A DNA stretch of 64,000 bases from Deinococcus ruber (GCF_014648095.1 NZ_BMQL01000013.1:1-64000); one strand, 5' to 3'; positions 1 to 7,986 are shown, counted from the first letter of the stretch. Translations and numbers: made by a program. Notes: generated by a model from the letters alone, not told the origin.

Positions 1-23
1 TGGTAAGAATCTGCTGACTACTA

Positions 24-309
24 TTAAAAACAGGCTATGAGGGCTTCCAACGTGCTCCAGGACGATCTTGATGGATGCGCGAGCAGGTCCTGCAGATGAT
101 CCAACCCAAGGCGGAAGACGGACACCTCCAGGTGTCCGTGCTTTTTGCGTTTGATGGTGTTCGATGTTTTGAACTTCCTCTCTGCGACACGCCCAAATAT
201 ATTCTTCCAAGTTGAATCCACGCGTTTTGAGCGCTGCGTGCAGACGTTCTGCCTGCCAGCGGCGAGCAGAATTTGCAAGATTCCCTGTTCGCCCGCAATA
301 CGAGAGCTA
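24..309 (-). pseudogene. IS4-family transposase remnant (3' part, frameshifted)
   Basis: Read on the minus strand, one frame around 190-265 gives RRWQAERLHAALKTRGFNLE, the typical C-terminal block of IS4-family transposases (RWQIE..FaaLKtRGFdLE). A second frame at 24-150 gives KKHGHLEVSVFRLGLDHL, which matches the extreme C-terminus of the same family. The two blocks are in different frames, so the gene is broken. No upstream catalytic domain and no terminal repeat were recognised. It is an IS scar next to the tyrosine recombinase. Confidence 0.6.
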
Positions 310-377
310 CAACACCTCGCCCACCGCTTTGCAGATGGCGGTCACACACAGGGAAACGCCGACGCCGTACACCCGCG

Positions 378-1334
378 CTACCAGTCGCGGTTGACGGCAG
401 GCTTGTCGGCTCGCGCATGGTGCACGTAGCGTTCGCTGGTGCTGATGTCGGCGTGGCCGAGATGGTCTCGGACCTCCAGCAGATCGCCAGTCGCCTTGTA
501 GACGCGCGTACCGGCGCTGTGGCGCAGGCCGTGGACATGCCGGTGATCGTAGCGGATGCCGGTGCGCTCGCAGAGGGCTTCGAGCTGCCGATCGACATTC
601 CGCGTCGAGCGCCAACTCAGCACATATTCAGTGAGTTGAGGCGTGGCATTCATCCAGCGCTCGAGCGCCGCCTGCGCCGACCGGCTGATCGATACCTCGC
701 GCCGTTTGCCGCCTTTGCCCCGCTCGACGACCAGGCGCGGCTGACGTTCGTTCAAGAAGACCTCGCTGCGCCGGAGCGCGACCATCTCGCTGACGCGCAG
801 GCCCAGGTGCGCCCCGAGCAGGATGACGACCTGCGTCTGCATGTCGGCGGCCGCCAACAGGACCTGCAGGTCTGCCTCCGGGTAGGGGCTGCGCTTCTGG
901 TGCACCGGTACCGGATCGGGCGCGGACCGCACGTCAGCGAACGGAGCAGCGTCGGTCGCCCCGGTCCAGCGCAGGGCTGCGAACACGGTACGCGCAGCCG
1001 TCAGACGATTCTTCACCGTGGCCGGGTTGAGAGGCCTGCTCTCCAGCCAGCGGATATACGCGCTGCCCTGATTCGGTCTGGGCGACAGGAACGACATACC
1101 CGCCGGACGCGCCCATTCCAACAGCAGCAGCAGGCCGAATTTATACGCCCGCAGCGTGTGGTCACTGATGCGGCCACCGCTCCCACCACGCAGCACCAGG
1201 TACGCCTCGACGAGGGCCCACAGATTCTCCGGATCCAGATCTCGTGCAGCCTCGACACCCCGGCGGCGCAGCTCGGGCGCATCAAGGTGGGCGAGGCGCT
1301 CGGCGCGGCTGCGGCGGTCGAGCTGGTAGGCCAT
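378..1334 (-). CDS. Tyrosine recombinase / integrase (XerC/D-like)
   Basis: About 318 aa. It has an N-terminal SAM-like core-binding region (about 40-140) with a conserved helix (TLRAYKFGLLLLLEWA) and a C-terminal catalytic domain. The visible catalytic residues are Arg in HLGLRVSEM, Lys in ERGKGGKRREV, HGLRH, the second His in HLGHADISTSERY, and the nucleophile Tyr in that last block. The enzyme would cut and rejoin DNA at short core sites, serving integration/excision or dimer resolution of the replicon. The start is ambiguous: ATG at 1334 (MAYQLDRR) is preferred over in-frame starts up to 1358. The gene lies beside an IS4 scar and points away from the inverted-repeat site at 1436-1468, which lies just upstream of it. 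The protein looks intact; the substrate is unknown. Confidence 0.85.
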   Translation of the reverse strand: MAYQLDRRSRAERLAHLDAPELRRRGVEAARDLDPENLWALVEAYLVLRGGSGGRISDHTLRAYKFGLLLLLEWARPAGMSFLSPRPNQGSAYIRWLESRPLNPATVKNRLTAARTVFAALRWTGATDAAPFADVRSAPDPVPVHQKRSPYPEADLQVLLAAADMQTQVVILLGAHLGLRVSEMVALRRSEVFLNERQPRLVVERGKGGKRREVSISRSAQAALERWMNATPQLTEYVLSWRSTRNVDRQLEALCERTGIRYDHRHVHGLRHSAGTRVYKATGDLLEVRDHLGHADISTSERYVHHARADKPAVNRDW

Positions 1335-1435
1335 GATCTCCAGACCGGTCATGCACACAGGGTACAGGGTGGGCCAGCCCCGCCGAGGCAGCAGCGAAGG
1401 CAGAAAGGCTCTCCCCTGCCCTCACATAGTTTCTT

Positions 1436-1468
1436 TCTGATACCAGCCCTTATCAGACACAATCTGAT
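1436..1468. promoter_or_regulatory. Triple half-site inverted repeat upstream of integrase
   Basis: TCTGATA (1436-1442) and TATCAGA (1451-1457) form a perfect 7-bp inverted repeat with an 8-bp spacer. A third half-site, TCTGAT (1463-1468), is inverted relative to the second after 5 bp. The site lies in the divergent gap between the integrase start and a short plus-strand ORF, where an operator or recombinase arm site would be expected. The function is inferred from position and symmetry only. Confidence 0.35.
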
Positions 1469-1493
1469 CATACGCTCTCTCCCTGAGGTCTTC

Positions 1494-1817
1494 ATGCCTA
1501 ACCCTGCTCATCCAAGACCTAAACGCGGCTACTCCGACTTGTCCACTCTCGTCGAACTCGAACATCACAGTGCCCACAACCAGCTCGTAAGTTACGCCGT
1601 CACCACCAACAGCCCTGCCCAGGCTCAGGCCCTCGCTACCTTAGCGCATGAATTCCGAGGCCACTCCCTATCCACAGTGCCTGCTGCACGTTGTCGCGTT
1701 TGCCTGCACCCACACCCTCAGCCACCACTCATCGGAGTGACTCTCAACATGTTCTATGGTGCGCCTTCTGAATGCATCCTATCGACTTCGCCAGCAGTAT
1801 CATGTAGGTACCAATAA
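1494..1817 (+). CDS. Hypothetical protein, 107 aa
   Basis: An open frame from ATG 1494 to 1817, divergent from the integrase. The start codon follows CCTGAGGTCTTC, which contains a GAGG ribosome-site-like motif about 7 bases upstream. The N-terminal part (NPAHPRPKRGYSDLSTLVELEHHSAH, in two overlapping pieces) is hydrophilic, and the middle has an Ala/Gln-rich helix. The C-terminal third is Cys/Pro-rich and reads like non-coding sequence, so the real gene may have been longer or is decaying. I do not recognise a family. Confidence 0.3.
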   Translation: MPNPAHPRPKRGYSDLSTLVELEHHSAHNQLVSYAVTTNSPAQAQALATLAHEFRGHSLSTVPAARCRVCLHPHPQPPLIGVTLNMFYGAPSECILSTSPAVSCRYQ

Positions 1818-2183
1818 CCCGTTATCAATAAAGCCAAACCATTTTCAAGATCTACTCGCCCCTCCTTCACACCTATGCAAGCTGCGAGTTAACTGCCTGT
1901 GTGATCCTTTTTTGTATATTAGATAAGAAGGAGTGTGATAAAAATATTCTAGAGTTCTTTAAATTTATATAAATTTAATACAGTATTTCGTAAATGTAAA
2001 GATTTGAGAAAATAGCATTAAGACATGGATGAAGATTCGGCTTTAATGCTTTTTTCTTGAGTTTATTCAAAAGTCACTTATAAAGAGTAAAACGAAATTT
2101 ACTACCCGTCTTGTTAATAGCAGTATGCTATGACAGTTAGATCAAGCCACACCTGAAGCATAGAAGTTGTATCTGGAGGATAT
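1818..2183. other. AT-rich intergenic region
   Basis: A 366-bp gap that is clearly more AT-rich than the flanking integrase, marking the left edge of the AT-rich island that contains the next gene. The only things seen in it are a promoter-like pair of boxes at 2057-2084 and a ribosome site (GGAGG) just before 2184. No ORF or RNA is supported. Confidence 0.6.
2057..2084 (+). promoter_or_regulatory. Candidate sigma70-type promoter
   Basis: TTGAGT (2057-2062) and TATAAA (2079-2084) are separated by 16 bp, about 100 bp before the ATG at 2184. The region is AT-rich, so a chance match is possible. Confidence 0.35.
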
Positions 2184-3629
2184 ATGCGCGTCTCTACTTA
2201 CTTTAGGCTCGGAAAATCGCAGCATCAGCTTGATTTTGTAGACGTTGAGCTAGGCAAAGATCTGCCTGTTTATGTAGACCCATATGCAATAAGTATTCCA
2301 GAAGATGATTGGTTCGTTGAGGCTAACAACTTAGTGGTCAGCTTTTTCAGTCTTATTATTGACAACATGTCACAAGGAAACTTTGATAAAGCCAAGGAGC
2401 TTCTATCAAACTTGGGGGAACCAGAAGGTACATATATTGGAATGTCCAAGGATAATCCGAATGGTAAAAGTGGTAGAGGTGTAGGCGACGAGCAATCAGA
2501 TGACTTGTTTGAAAAGCTTATGAACAGTGAGGCTGTCAAAACTGGCAGTCTTACAGATCTATCTGACTGCGAGTTACTCATACCAGGCATAGGACCTGAT
2601 AAAATTTCGGATATCACCATTAATATTATTAGAGGAAAACTTGTCGAGTACACATATGATCAATGTATTCTAAATAATATACCCGTAATGCATGTGCCCT
2701 GCCCGCCTTACTGGGACAGCGAAGCACAGGACTGGGTTTCTCGTTACCATGAACTCCCTATATATAAAGGCAGGCCCTTGATTTTTATACCTAAAGCTAT
2801 TGTCAGATTGGGATTAATGATAAATGCCCAATCTTTTTACAGGCATGGTGTTTTAGAATTTCTCAAAAGAGAAAGCCTAAACGCGAATTCAAGTCTGGTT
2901 AAAGTATTGAAAAATGGCGAAAGAGTTGTATATAAAAAAGACCTAGAAGAACAACACCCCTTCTCTAAAACTTTTCTTTATGAATTCAGTCAAGAGCATC
3001 CAGAAGTACTAGAAGAATACAAAAGCTCTATAGATAATTCGCTAAAGTACATAACCGACTCCGATTTAGAAAATAGACAACTACATCCACAGGTTATAGA
3101 CTATGATGCTATAATAGAAGATCTAAGATCTATTCCCAAGGGCAGAGATAGTGCCAGTAGATATCATAACGCCGTTTTCGGTATTTTAGAACTGCTATTA
3201 TACCCTATGTTACGCACTCCTAAAAAGGAAGCAGAGATCCTTGAAGGCCGTAAAAGAATAGATATAAGATTTAACAATGGATTTACACACGGATTCTTTG
3301 GAGAACTTTACAGAAATTACCAGATTAAGGCACCTTTTATATTCTTTGAATGCAAGAACTATCGTTCTGAATTAGCTAATCCAGAGTTTGATCAAATTAC
3401 TGGAAGATTCTCCAAAAGGCGTGGACAACTAGGATTTATTACGTGTCGTGAAATAGAAGACAGATCATATATTGTAAACCATTGCCGTGATATTGTTGGA
3501 GATGGAAGAGGACATGTCATTGTTTTAGAAGATGCCGACCTCGTAAATCTACTAAATATGCGAAGAGATGGATTATATCCCGAAATAAGTGATTATTTCG
3601 ACCACAAGTTACGCGAAATCCTAATATAA
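2184..3629 (+). CDS. AT-rich PD-(D/E)XK-like nuclease, putative defence protein
   Basis: 481 aa, starting at ATG 2184 after TCTGGAGGATAT (good ribosome site). I do not recognise the long N-terminal region (1-330), which opens MRVSTYFRLGKSQ and is rich in acidic loops. The C-terminal region (about 365-440) shows RKRIDIRF, then FFGELY, then APFIFFECKNY, a pattern that fits the D...E-x-K core of restriction-endonuclease-fold enzymes, followed by a helix with QITGRFSKRRGQLGFITCR as in Mrr-like nucleases. Base composition is much lower in GC than the neighbours, indicating recent transfer. It stands alone, with no methyltransferase or partner ORF. Role inferred: a single-gene anti-phage or anti-plasmid nuclease. 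The nuclease call rests on motif reading only. Confidence 0.55.
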   Translation: MRVSTYFRLGKSQHQLDFVDVELGKDLPVYVDPYAISIPEDDWFVEANNLVVSFFSLIIDNMSQGNFDKAKELLSNLGEPEGTYIGMSKDNPNGKSGRGVGDEQSDDLFEKLMNSEAVKTGSLTDLSDCELLIPGIGPDKISDITINIIRGKLVEYTYDQCILNNIPVMHVPCPPYWDSEAQDWVSRYHELPIYKGRPLIFIPKAIVRLGLMINAQSFYRHGVLEFLKRESLNANSSLVKVLKNGERVVYKKDLEEQHPFSKTFLYEFSQEHPEVLEEYKSSIDNSLKYITDSDLENRQLHPQVIDYDAIIEDLRSIPKGRDSASRYHNAVFGILELLLYPMLRTPKKEAEILEGRKRIDIRFNNGFTHGFFGELYRNYQIKAPFIFFECKNYRSELANPEFDQITGRFSKRRGQLGFITCREIEDRSYIVNHCRDIVGDGRGHVIVLEDADLVNLLNMRRDGLYPEISDYFDHKLREILI

Positions 3630-3938
3630 TAAATTTTCAAACCGATATTCTTACGTAATCAAACGTTTACGGAATTCATTTACTGATCCTGCCTGTCGCC
3701 ATTCTTCTTCTCAAAATTTCGATAGAATTCTAGCAACTTTTCTCACGTGCCACTCCAATTTGAGTTATAAAGGCTATCTAGTTGTAGTATAATGTTTGGC
3801 TATAGTCACTAAGGCCTGCCACAGCTCAGCACGAGCCTCGCTCCTGCTCAGGCTCCAGGCTGCCCGCTCCGACGACCTCCAAGTTACTCGCCAAGACGAA
3901 CTGATAGGCCGAGGAGACGCGAAGGCGTAAGGTAAATC
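3630..3938. other. Intergenic region, 309 bp
   Basis: This region separates the AT-rich nuclease gene from the lectin gene. A TATAAT box lies at 3788-3793, but the best upstream box (TTGAGT, 3760-3765) is 22 bp away, too far for a normal promoter. No gene or strong terminator was seen; base composition rises back to GC-rich within the gap. Confidence 0.5.
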
Positions 3939-4557
3939 ATGCGAGAGAAATCAGAAGCACACCGGTGGATGCTGTGTTGTTTCGTCGCTGTCATGGCGCT
4001 TCTCAGCTTTCATAGAAGCGCGCACGCTGATTTCTTCGATAATGCCCATGGTACACGGCACTGGATCAATTATGGCTCCCGCAAATGCCTCAGCGTGCTA
4101 AGCGAGGCAGCCGTTCCAGGCGCCGCTGTCGATCAATACACCTGCAAAAATGCCGCCGCCCAGGAATGGAGAGATCACCGCGTCGACCATCACCGACCAC
4201 CGCTCTGGCGGCTGTAACTGTGTCTATTCTGTGTATCTGTGGCCAAATTATAATGGCGGCAACTGCCTGGCCTTGGCCGATCGTTCCGGTGCCAACGGCA
4301 CGCACGTTGTCACGGCCCCTTGCAACATCCGGGACGAGACGCAGTGGTGGCATATCGGGCCGTCCCTGGTGGGCCGCTCTGACGCGTTCGGCTCGAACAA
4401 TCGTTGGCTGATCGCGAATTACGGTACAGGCAAGTGCCTCGACGTCTCCAACGGCAGCAACAGCAACGAATTGCAGATGCAGATCTGGGACTGCAGTTCC
4501 AATACGCTGAACCAGGTCTGGGCAGCCGACAGTGGCTCGAAGACTCACTTCCCGTGA
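3939..4557 (+). pseudogene. Secreted ricin-type beta-trefoil lectin, frameshifted
   Basis: The first frame (ATG 3939) encodes a signal peptide (hydrophobic core CCFVAVMALLSF, cleavage after SAHA) followed by the first trefoil repeat, ending in AAAQEW. The reading frame is then lost and the gene continues one frame over to 4557, with DHRSGGCN, GGNCLAL, ETQWW, TGKCLDV and NQVW. Three QxW-type blocks identify a RICIN/carbohydrate-binding trefoil of about 200 aa. Removing one G near 4173 (in AGAGATC) joins the frames as QEW-R-ITAST. The product would be exported and bind sugars. It is either a true one-base insertion mutant or a sequencing error. GTAAGG lies close upstream of the start. Confidence 0.7.
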
Positions 4558-4568
4558 CGTCCCTCGTC

Positions 4569-4684
4569 TATTGATACCTGCATAAATTGGAGACGCCCTG
4601 CATGCAGACAGTCAGCAGAGCAGGAAGTTGCCACCGCGGGGATATGCCCCGATCACCTGTCTCTAACTTACGCAGGTATCAATA
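4569..4684. mobile_element. MITE-like element with TA target duplication
   Basis: CTATTGATACCTGC (4568-4581) is repeated in perfect inversion at 4672-4685. With three mismatches the terminal repeats extend to about 27 bp each. If the outer TA dinucleotides (4569-4570, 4683-4684) are the duplicated target, the element itself is 112 bp (4571-4682) and starts TTGATACC. TA duplication is the hallmark of IS630/Tc1-mariner transposition. It has no ORF and would depend on a transposase in trans. It lies just after the lectin stop codon. Confidence 0.6.
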
Positions 4685-4685
4685 G

Positions 4686-5063
4686 TATTGCCTGGAGCGC
4701 TGGTGGAAGTGGTCGTGCGAGCGGCGCGGGTGTCATGGGCGGCACGATCAACATGGAAGTCGATGAGGGAAACGATCTGCGGTGGGCTTGGAGAACCGGG
4801 TGAAGACGAGCTTTGTTCGTGGCTGCCCAGCCCGCCGTCGGAAGTGAAGTGCTGAGCAGCCATGAAAATTCAAAGCCCAGCGACAGGATTGTAACTTAGC
4901 CTCCTAACGTGGGTTTCAAACTTTACAGTAGTCACGGCCCAACATCGGCTCCAGACACCGCTGAGCAGCACTGCCTTCTCAGACTGATGGGTACATCCAC
5001 CTGTCCCAGACCTTGGTTATTTCGTTAGTGTAGCAAGGCGCACCGATCTTGGAATGACCCTTT
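4686..5063. other. Intergenic region without supported gene
   Basis: 378 bp between the MITE-like element and the 3' end of the rep gene. Short open frames exist on both strands, but none has a ribosome site or recognisable sequence. It may hold the decayed end of a gene interrupted by the element. Confidence 0.5.
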
Positions 5064-5921
5064 TTACGCTGCCCGCAGCTGCCCCTGCAGTTCGCTCAGG
5101 AATGTCTCCCATCGCAGCGCTGCTTTCGCCCTGGTGGCCGCCGCCGCGATCTCGGAGGCCTGCAGTCGCCCGGCCATGCACAGCCGCTCCAACGCCTGCC
5201 ATTCCCCACTGCTGAGCACCTTGCTCAGGTGCAGCTTCAGCATACCCCTGCTGGTCTGCCACTGCTCCTCAGGCTGCGCCTGCCGCCGCCACTGCTGTTC
5301 CTGATCCAGCTGCGCCTGTAAATGCTGTGCGTCCACCTCACGCTGCGCCTGCAGGCTTAGGCGCTCCTGCTCCGCCCGGCTGGCAGGCGTGGGCTTCTTC
5401 AGACCCGGCACGTAGCTGCTCGACAGCATCCAGTTCTTCTTGATGGCCGAGATAAAAAAGCCGGTCGGGTTCTGGATTAACCCGCGCCCACACAGGTCCG
5501 TGAAGGTCCTCCACTTGGATTTGATGCGCTGCCGGAACGTTGGGCCGTGTGCCGGGTCGAAGTACAGGCAGGCCACCGTGTCGAGCTCGACGCCCACAGC
5601 CACAAGAGCACCTTCCATGTCTTCTGGGACTTGTGGTTCTATACAGATCTCAACGGCTGGAACAGCAGTAAAAGCTGTTTCTGTTGATGAATTGATCTGT
5701 ATAGCGCCACAAGCCTGCGCCTCTTCCTTGAACCGCGCCTGGCGACCCATCGCGGTCAGCACCCGGCCGGTGGTGGTGGCCGTCATGGGCCACAGGGTCG
5801 GGTCGAAGCCCAGCGCCACACACAGGCTGGCGAGGGCGTCTACGGTACTGCCGTTGTGCGTCTCCAACTGCTGCCCGATCAGGGCGTGGAGCGCGTCTCC
5901 ATCGATCAGGATTTTTCCCAC
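5064..5921 (-). CDS. Putative plasmid replication initiator (Rep-like)
   Basis: 285 aa from GTG 5921, chosen because AAGGAGG lies exactly 9 bases upstream; an in-frame ATG at 5960 sits inside an inverted repeat and lacks a ribosome site. The N-terminal part contains DALASLCVALGFDPTLW. The middle has FRQRIKSKWRTFTDLCGRGLI followed by NPTGFFISAIKKNWML, a block resembling the C-terminal domain of plasmid initiators and DnaD-like proteins. It is followed by a Gln/Glu-rich, probably helical stretch (about 180-235) and a conserved-looking C-terminal helix. It is divergent from parA, with repeat DNA between, which is the classic replicon layout. The Rep assignment is an inference from context and the NPxGFF block; it could be another plasmid-maintenance protein. 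Confidence 0.5.
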   Translation of the reverse strand: MGKILIDGDALHALIGQQLETHNGSTVDALASLCVALGFDPTLWPMTATTTGRVLTAMGRQARFKEEAQACGAIQINSSTETAFTAVPAVEICIEPQVPEDMEGALVAVGVELDTVACLYFDPAHGPTFRQRIKSKWRTFTDLCGRGLIQNPTGFFISAIKKNWMLSSSYVPGLKKPTPASRAEQERLSLQAQREVDAQHLQAQLDQEQQWRRQAQPEEQWQTSRGMLKLHLSKVLSSGEWQALERLCMAGRLQASEIAAAATRAKAALRWETFLSELQGQLRAA

Positions 5922-5940
5922 TTGAAATAGCCTCCTTGTC

Positions 5941-5983
5941 TGGGTTAACCTGAAGGCCACTACGCGCTTCTCAGGTTAATCCA
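5941..5983. promoter_or_regulatory. Inverted repeat over the rep leader
   Basis: TGGGTTAACCTGA (5941-5953) and TCAGGTTAATCCA (5971-5983) match in inversion at 12 of 13 positions, with a 17-bp spacer. The left arm contains the self-palindrome GGTTAACC. It lies 20 bp upstream of the rep start and covers the likely promoter, so autorepression by Rep is a reasonable inference. Confidence 0.45.
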
Positions 5984-5996
5984 GCTTTTGTGAGTG

Positions 5997-6028
5997 ACTC
6001 CGCCTTCCTAGGGGCGGAGTTGTTCTTT
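5997..6028 (+). terminator. Hairpin with T-rich tail
   Basis: ACTCCGCC (5997-6004) and GGCGGAGT (6013-6020) form an 8-bp stem with an 8-base loop, followed by TGTTCTTT. It reads as a weak intrinsic terminator on the plus strand, in the rep-par intergenic region. Confidence 0.4.
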
Positions 6029-6144
6029 ACCGGCAGTCTCTCCGGTCGCCTGCAGTCTGGTTGACGATTACATAATTTTCATCATGGCACATTTCTGGGT
6101 GGAGTGGAAGGGCGAGGCGCGAGTGGAGTGCGTCTAGGACGTAG

Positions 6145-6355
6145 TTTTGTTGATTGATCAGTTAGTTGGTTGATTGGTATACATACTGATCAGTTAGTTA
6201 GTTGATCAGTATACAAACTGATTGGTTGGTTGATATATCAATTAGTAGATCAATTAGCTAATCAATCTGTATACCAGTTGCTCAGTTGATCAATCAATCT
6301 ACATGTATACAAATCACCTAGTTAGCCAGCCTACCCGTTTGCTGGTTGATCGGTT
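6145..6355. repeat. Iteron/centromere-like region upstream of parA
   Basis: About 210 bp of AT-rich DNA built from short units of the type GTTN (for example GTTAGTTGGTTGATTG, 4-bp periodicity). GTATAC occurs four times (6177, 6209, 6269, 6305) and GATC six times (6156, 6188, 6204, 6248, 6288, 6348), often within the palindrome TGATCA. It sits between rep and parA, where replication iterons or a parS-type centromere are expected. Binding by Rep or by the small ParB-like protein is inferred. Confidence 0.6.
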
Positions 6356-6376
6356 GATGTGTATGCTGGTCAACTG

Positions 6377-7000
6377 ATGAGCAGCCTTTTGATCTCCTTG
6401 GCCTCCCTGAAGGGCGGCGTCGGCAAAACCACCTCCGCGATTCATATCGCCGGTCAGCTTGCCCGCCGTGAGCGGGGCGGGGTTGCGGTGGTCGACCGCG
6501 ACCGCACGCGCAGCGCGACAAGCTGGAGCCGAGGCGGCAACCTGCCGTTCTTCGTCGGTACCCAGGATGCCGTGATGCGCCGCGCCGTAGACTTCTCGTC
6601 CCTGGTGATCGACTCACGCGGCGGCCTGGAGAACGACGAGCTGCTCGAAATGGCAGAGGCCTCCGACTTCCTGCTTTTACCGACCAATGTTGAATACATG
6701 AGCCTCGACGCGATGGCACAAACGGCAGAGGCGCTAGGGGAAATGGGCACTAAGGCTTTCGCTGTCCTCTTCACGATGGCGAAGCCAGGCAAGCGTCTCG
6801 ATACGGCACGCCGAGTGCTGGAAGAACTGGGTTTACCGGTTCTGGCAGCGACCGTGCGACAAAGTGATGCTTTCAAGGACGCCAGTGAGCAGTCGGTTCT
6901 GGTGCGTGACGTACGGGGGTCGAAACTCGCGAAGAACTGCTGGCTGGACTACGAGTCTGTCACCGATGAAATCTTTGCCCGCATGGAGGCCAAAGCATGA
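6377..7000 (+). CDS. parA: ParA-type partition ATPase
   Basis: 207 aa from ATG 6377 (MSSLLISLASLKGG), the usual ParA N-terminus; an in-frame ATG at 6359 would add six residues. The deviant Walker A motif KGGVGKTTS is at residues 12-20, and Walker B-like VIDSRGG occurs near residue 77. The short length fits the small ParA/MinD-like family of plasmids. The protein would bind nucleoid DNA in its ATP form and move plasmid copies apart. It is preceded by the repeat region and overlaps the next gene by 4 bp (ATGA), so the two are translated as a unit. Confidence 0.9.
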   Translation: MSSLLISLASLKGGVGKTTSAIHIAGQLARRERGGVAVVDRDRTRSATSWSRGGNLPFFVGTQDAVMRRAVDFSSLVIDSRGGLENDELLEMAEASDFLLLPTNVEYMSLDAMAQTAEALGEMGTKAFAVLFTMAKPGKRLDTARRVLEELGLPVLAATVRQSDAFKDASEQSVLVRDVRGSKLAKNCWLDYESVTDEIFARMEAKA

Positions 7001-7284
7001 CTCTGAAAGATCTGAAGGCAGCCAGTGAAGCCCGGAAGGAGAAGGCGGACAGCGCAGAGCCTCTTCAGGCACGCGGTCAACAGAAAGGGGCGCAGAGCAC
7101 GGCTGTAAAGATGCTTGGGGCGCGTGTACCTGTCAGTGTCCACCGTGAGTTCCAGACGCAGCTGTTTAAAGCGCAGGAGCAGTTTCCTGATCTCACCACG
7201 CAGAGGGCAATCCCTGCGCTGGTGCGGGCGCTCAGGAAGGCAGACGTTTGGCGTGTCTTTATGGAAGAATTAGGGAAAGATTAA
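6997..7284 (+). CDS. Small ParB-like partition partner
   Basis: 95 aa, start ATG 6997 overlapping the parA stop. It has a charged N-terminus (KAASEARKEKADSAEP) and then a region with VPVSVHREFQTQLFKAQEQF and TQRAIPALVRALRKADVW, which suggests a ribbon-helix-helix type DNA-binding fold. Position and coupling to parA indicate the centromere-binding partner that stimulates the ATPase. No long ParB family motif is present, so the assignment is by context. Confidence 0.6.
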   Translation: MTLKDLKAASEARKEKADSAEPLQARGQQKGAQSTAVKMLGARVPVSVHREFQTQLFKAQEQFPDLTTQRAIPALVRALRKADVWRVFMEELGKD

Positions 7285-7600
7285 TTCAGTTGGCCTCAAG
7301 TAAAAGCAATAAATATAACTCGAATCTCAGAAGGGTTTTATTGCTGATGGATTTCCTGTATTGACCTTTGCTAGACCTCTAAATTATATTGAAAATACTA
7401 GTGGCTACAAGAAGTATGGGCAAGCCTGTTATTGTTGAATCTCAATCTGGAAAATAGAAACTACTAAATTTAAAAAATATTGTTAGAATTAAATATAGAT
7501 AGGTTATATTATTTTAAATTCGGGAAATTCGAAGATTTGGTGGAGATAGAAACATGAGCCCGACAGCCCATTGAAGGAACGCTGGGTGTCGCTGTCGCCC
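7285..7600. other. AT-rich intergenic region
   Basis: A strongly AT-rich stretch (7285-7550) following the partition genes. Only tiny open frames are present, and no promoter, terminator or RNA was convincing. The sharp change back to GC-rich at about 7555 marks a junction with the recombinase remnant. Confidence 0.5.
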
Positions 7601-7611
7601 ACCGCTTTGCC

Positions 7612-7648
7612 TGCCATGCTGCGCTGACTAAGGGAGCGCAGCATGGCA
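7612..7648. repeat. Perfect 14-bp inverted repeat
   Basis: TGCCATGCTGCGCT (7612-7625) and AGCGCAGCATGGCA (7635-7648) are perfect inverted copies with a 9-bp loop. There is no T tract, so it is not an intrinsic terminator. Its place at the left edge of a recombinase remnant suggests a recombination core or the end of a lost mobile element. Confidence 0.45.
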
Positions 7649-7653
7649 GCTTA

Positions 7654-7986
7654 GTGCCCGCCTGCGTTCGGTTGCCGCTCTCCGTCGAGCGTCACGGGCA
7701 GTCGATGCAGGCGCGGAGCATCCGGGCCATGATGGACGCCGTCGTGCGTGTCGGTATGGATGCGTCCAAGATCAACCCACACAAGCTGAGGCACGCGTTC
7801 ACCGCGACGCTGGTCGAGGGCGGCCGTAGTGTGCATGAAGTGCGCGACGTTCTCAGGCACGAATCGATTGCTACTCCGCAGATCTACGCTCCCCAACCAG
7901 AAGTACATTCAGGCGGCAGCCACTCTACCGGATGTGGTAAACCTCTAATTACCAGTCAAACGTTCTCTATGTTGGTTGATATATAG
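7654..7986 (+). pseudogene. Tyrosine recombinase C-terminal fragment
   Basis: Only the last third of a XerC/D-like recombinase is present: NPHKLRHAFTATLVEGG (His-x-x-Arg box) and LRHESIATPQIYA with the nucleophile Tyr. The catalytic Arg I region and the N-terminal domain are missing, and the open frame upstream does not supply them. The frame runs past the natural end into unrelated residues at 7920-7986, overlapping the convergent gene. It differs in sequence from the intact recombinase at 378-1334. Confidence 0.7.

Noticed and set aside
273..1493. Plus-strand frame antisense to the integrase
   Set aside because: The minus strand carries the complete tyrosine recombinase motifs; only the part from ATG 1494 was kept, at low confidence.
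4663..4863. 66-codon minus-strand frame overlapping the right end of the MITE-like element
   Set aside because: Low-complexity Ser/Pro/Thr composition and no ribosome site.
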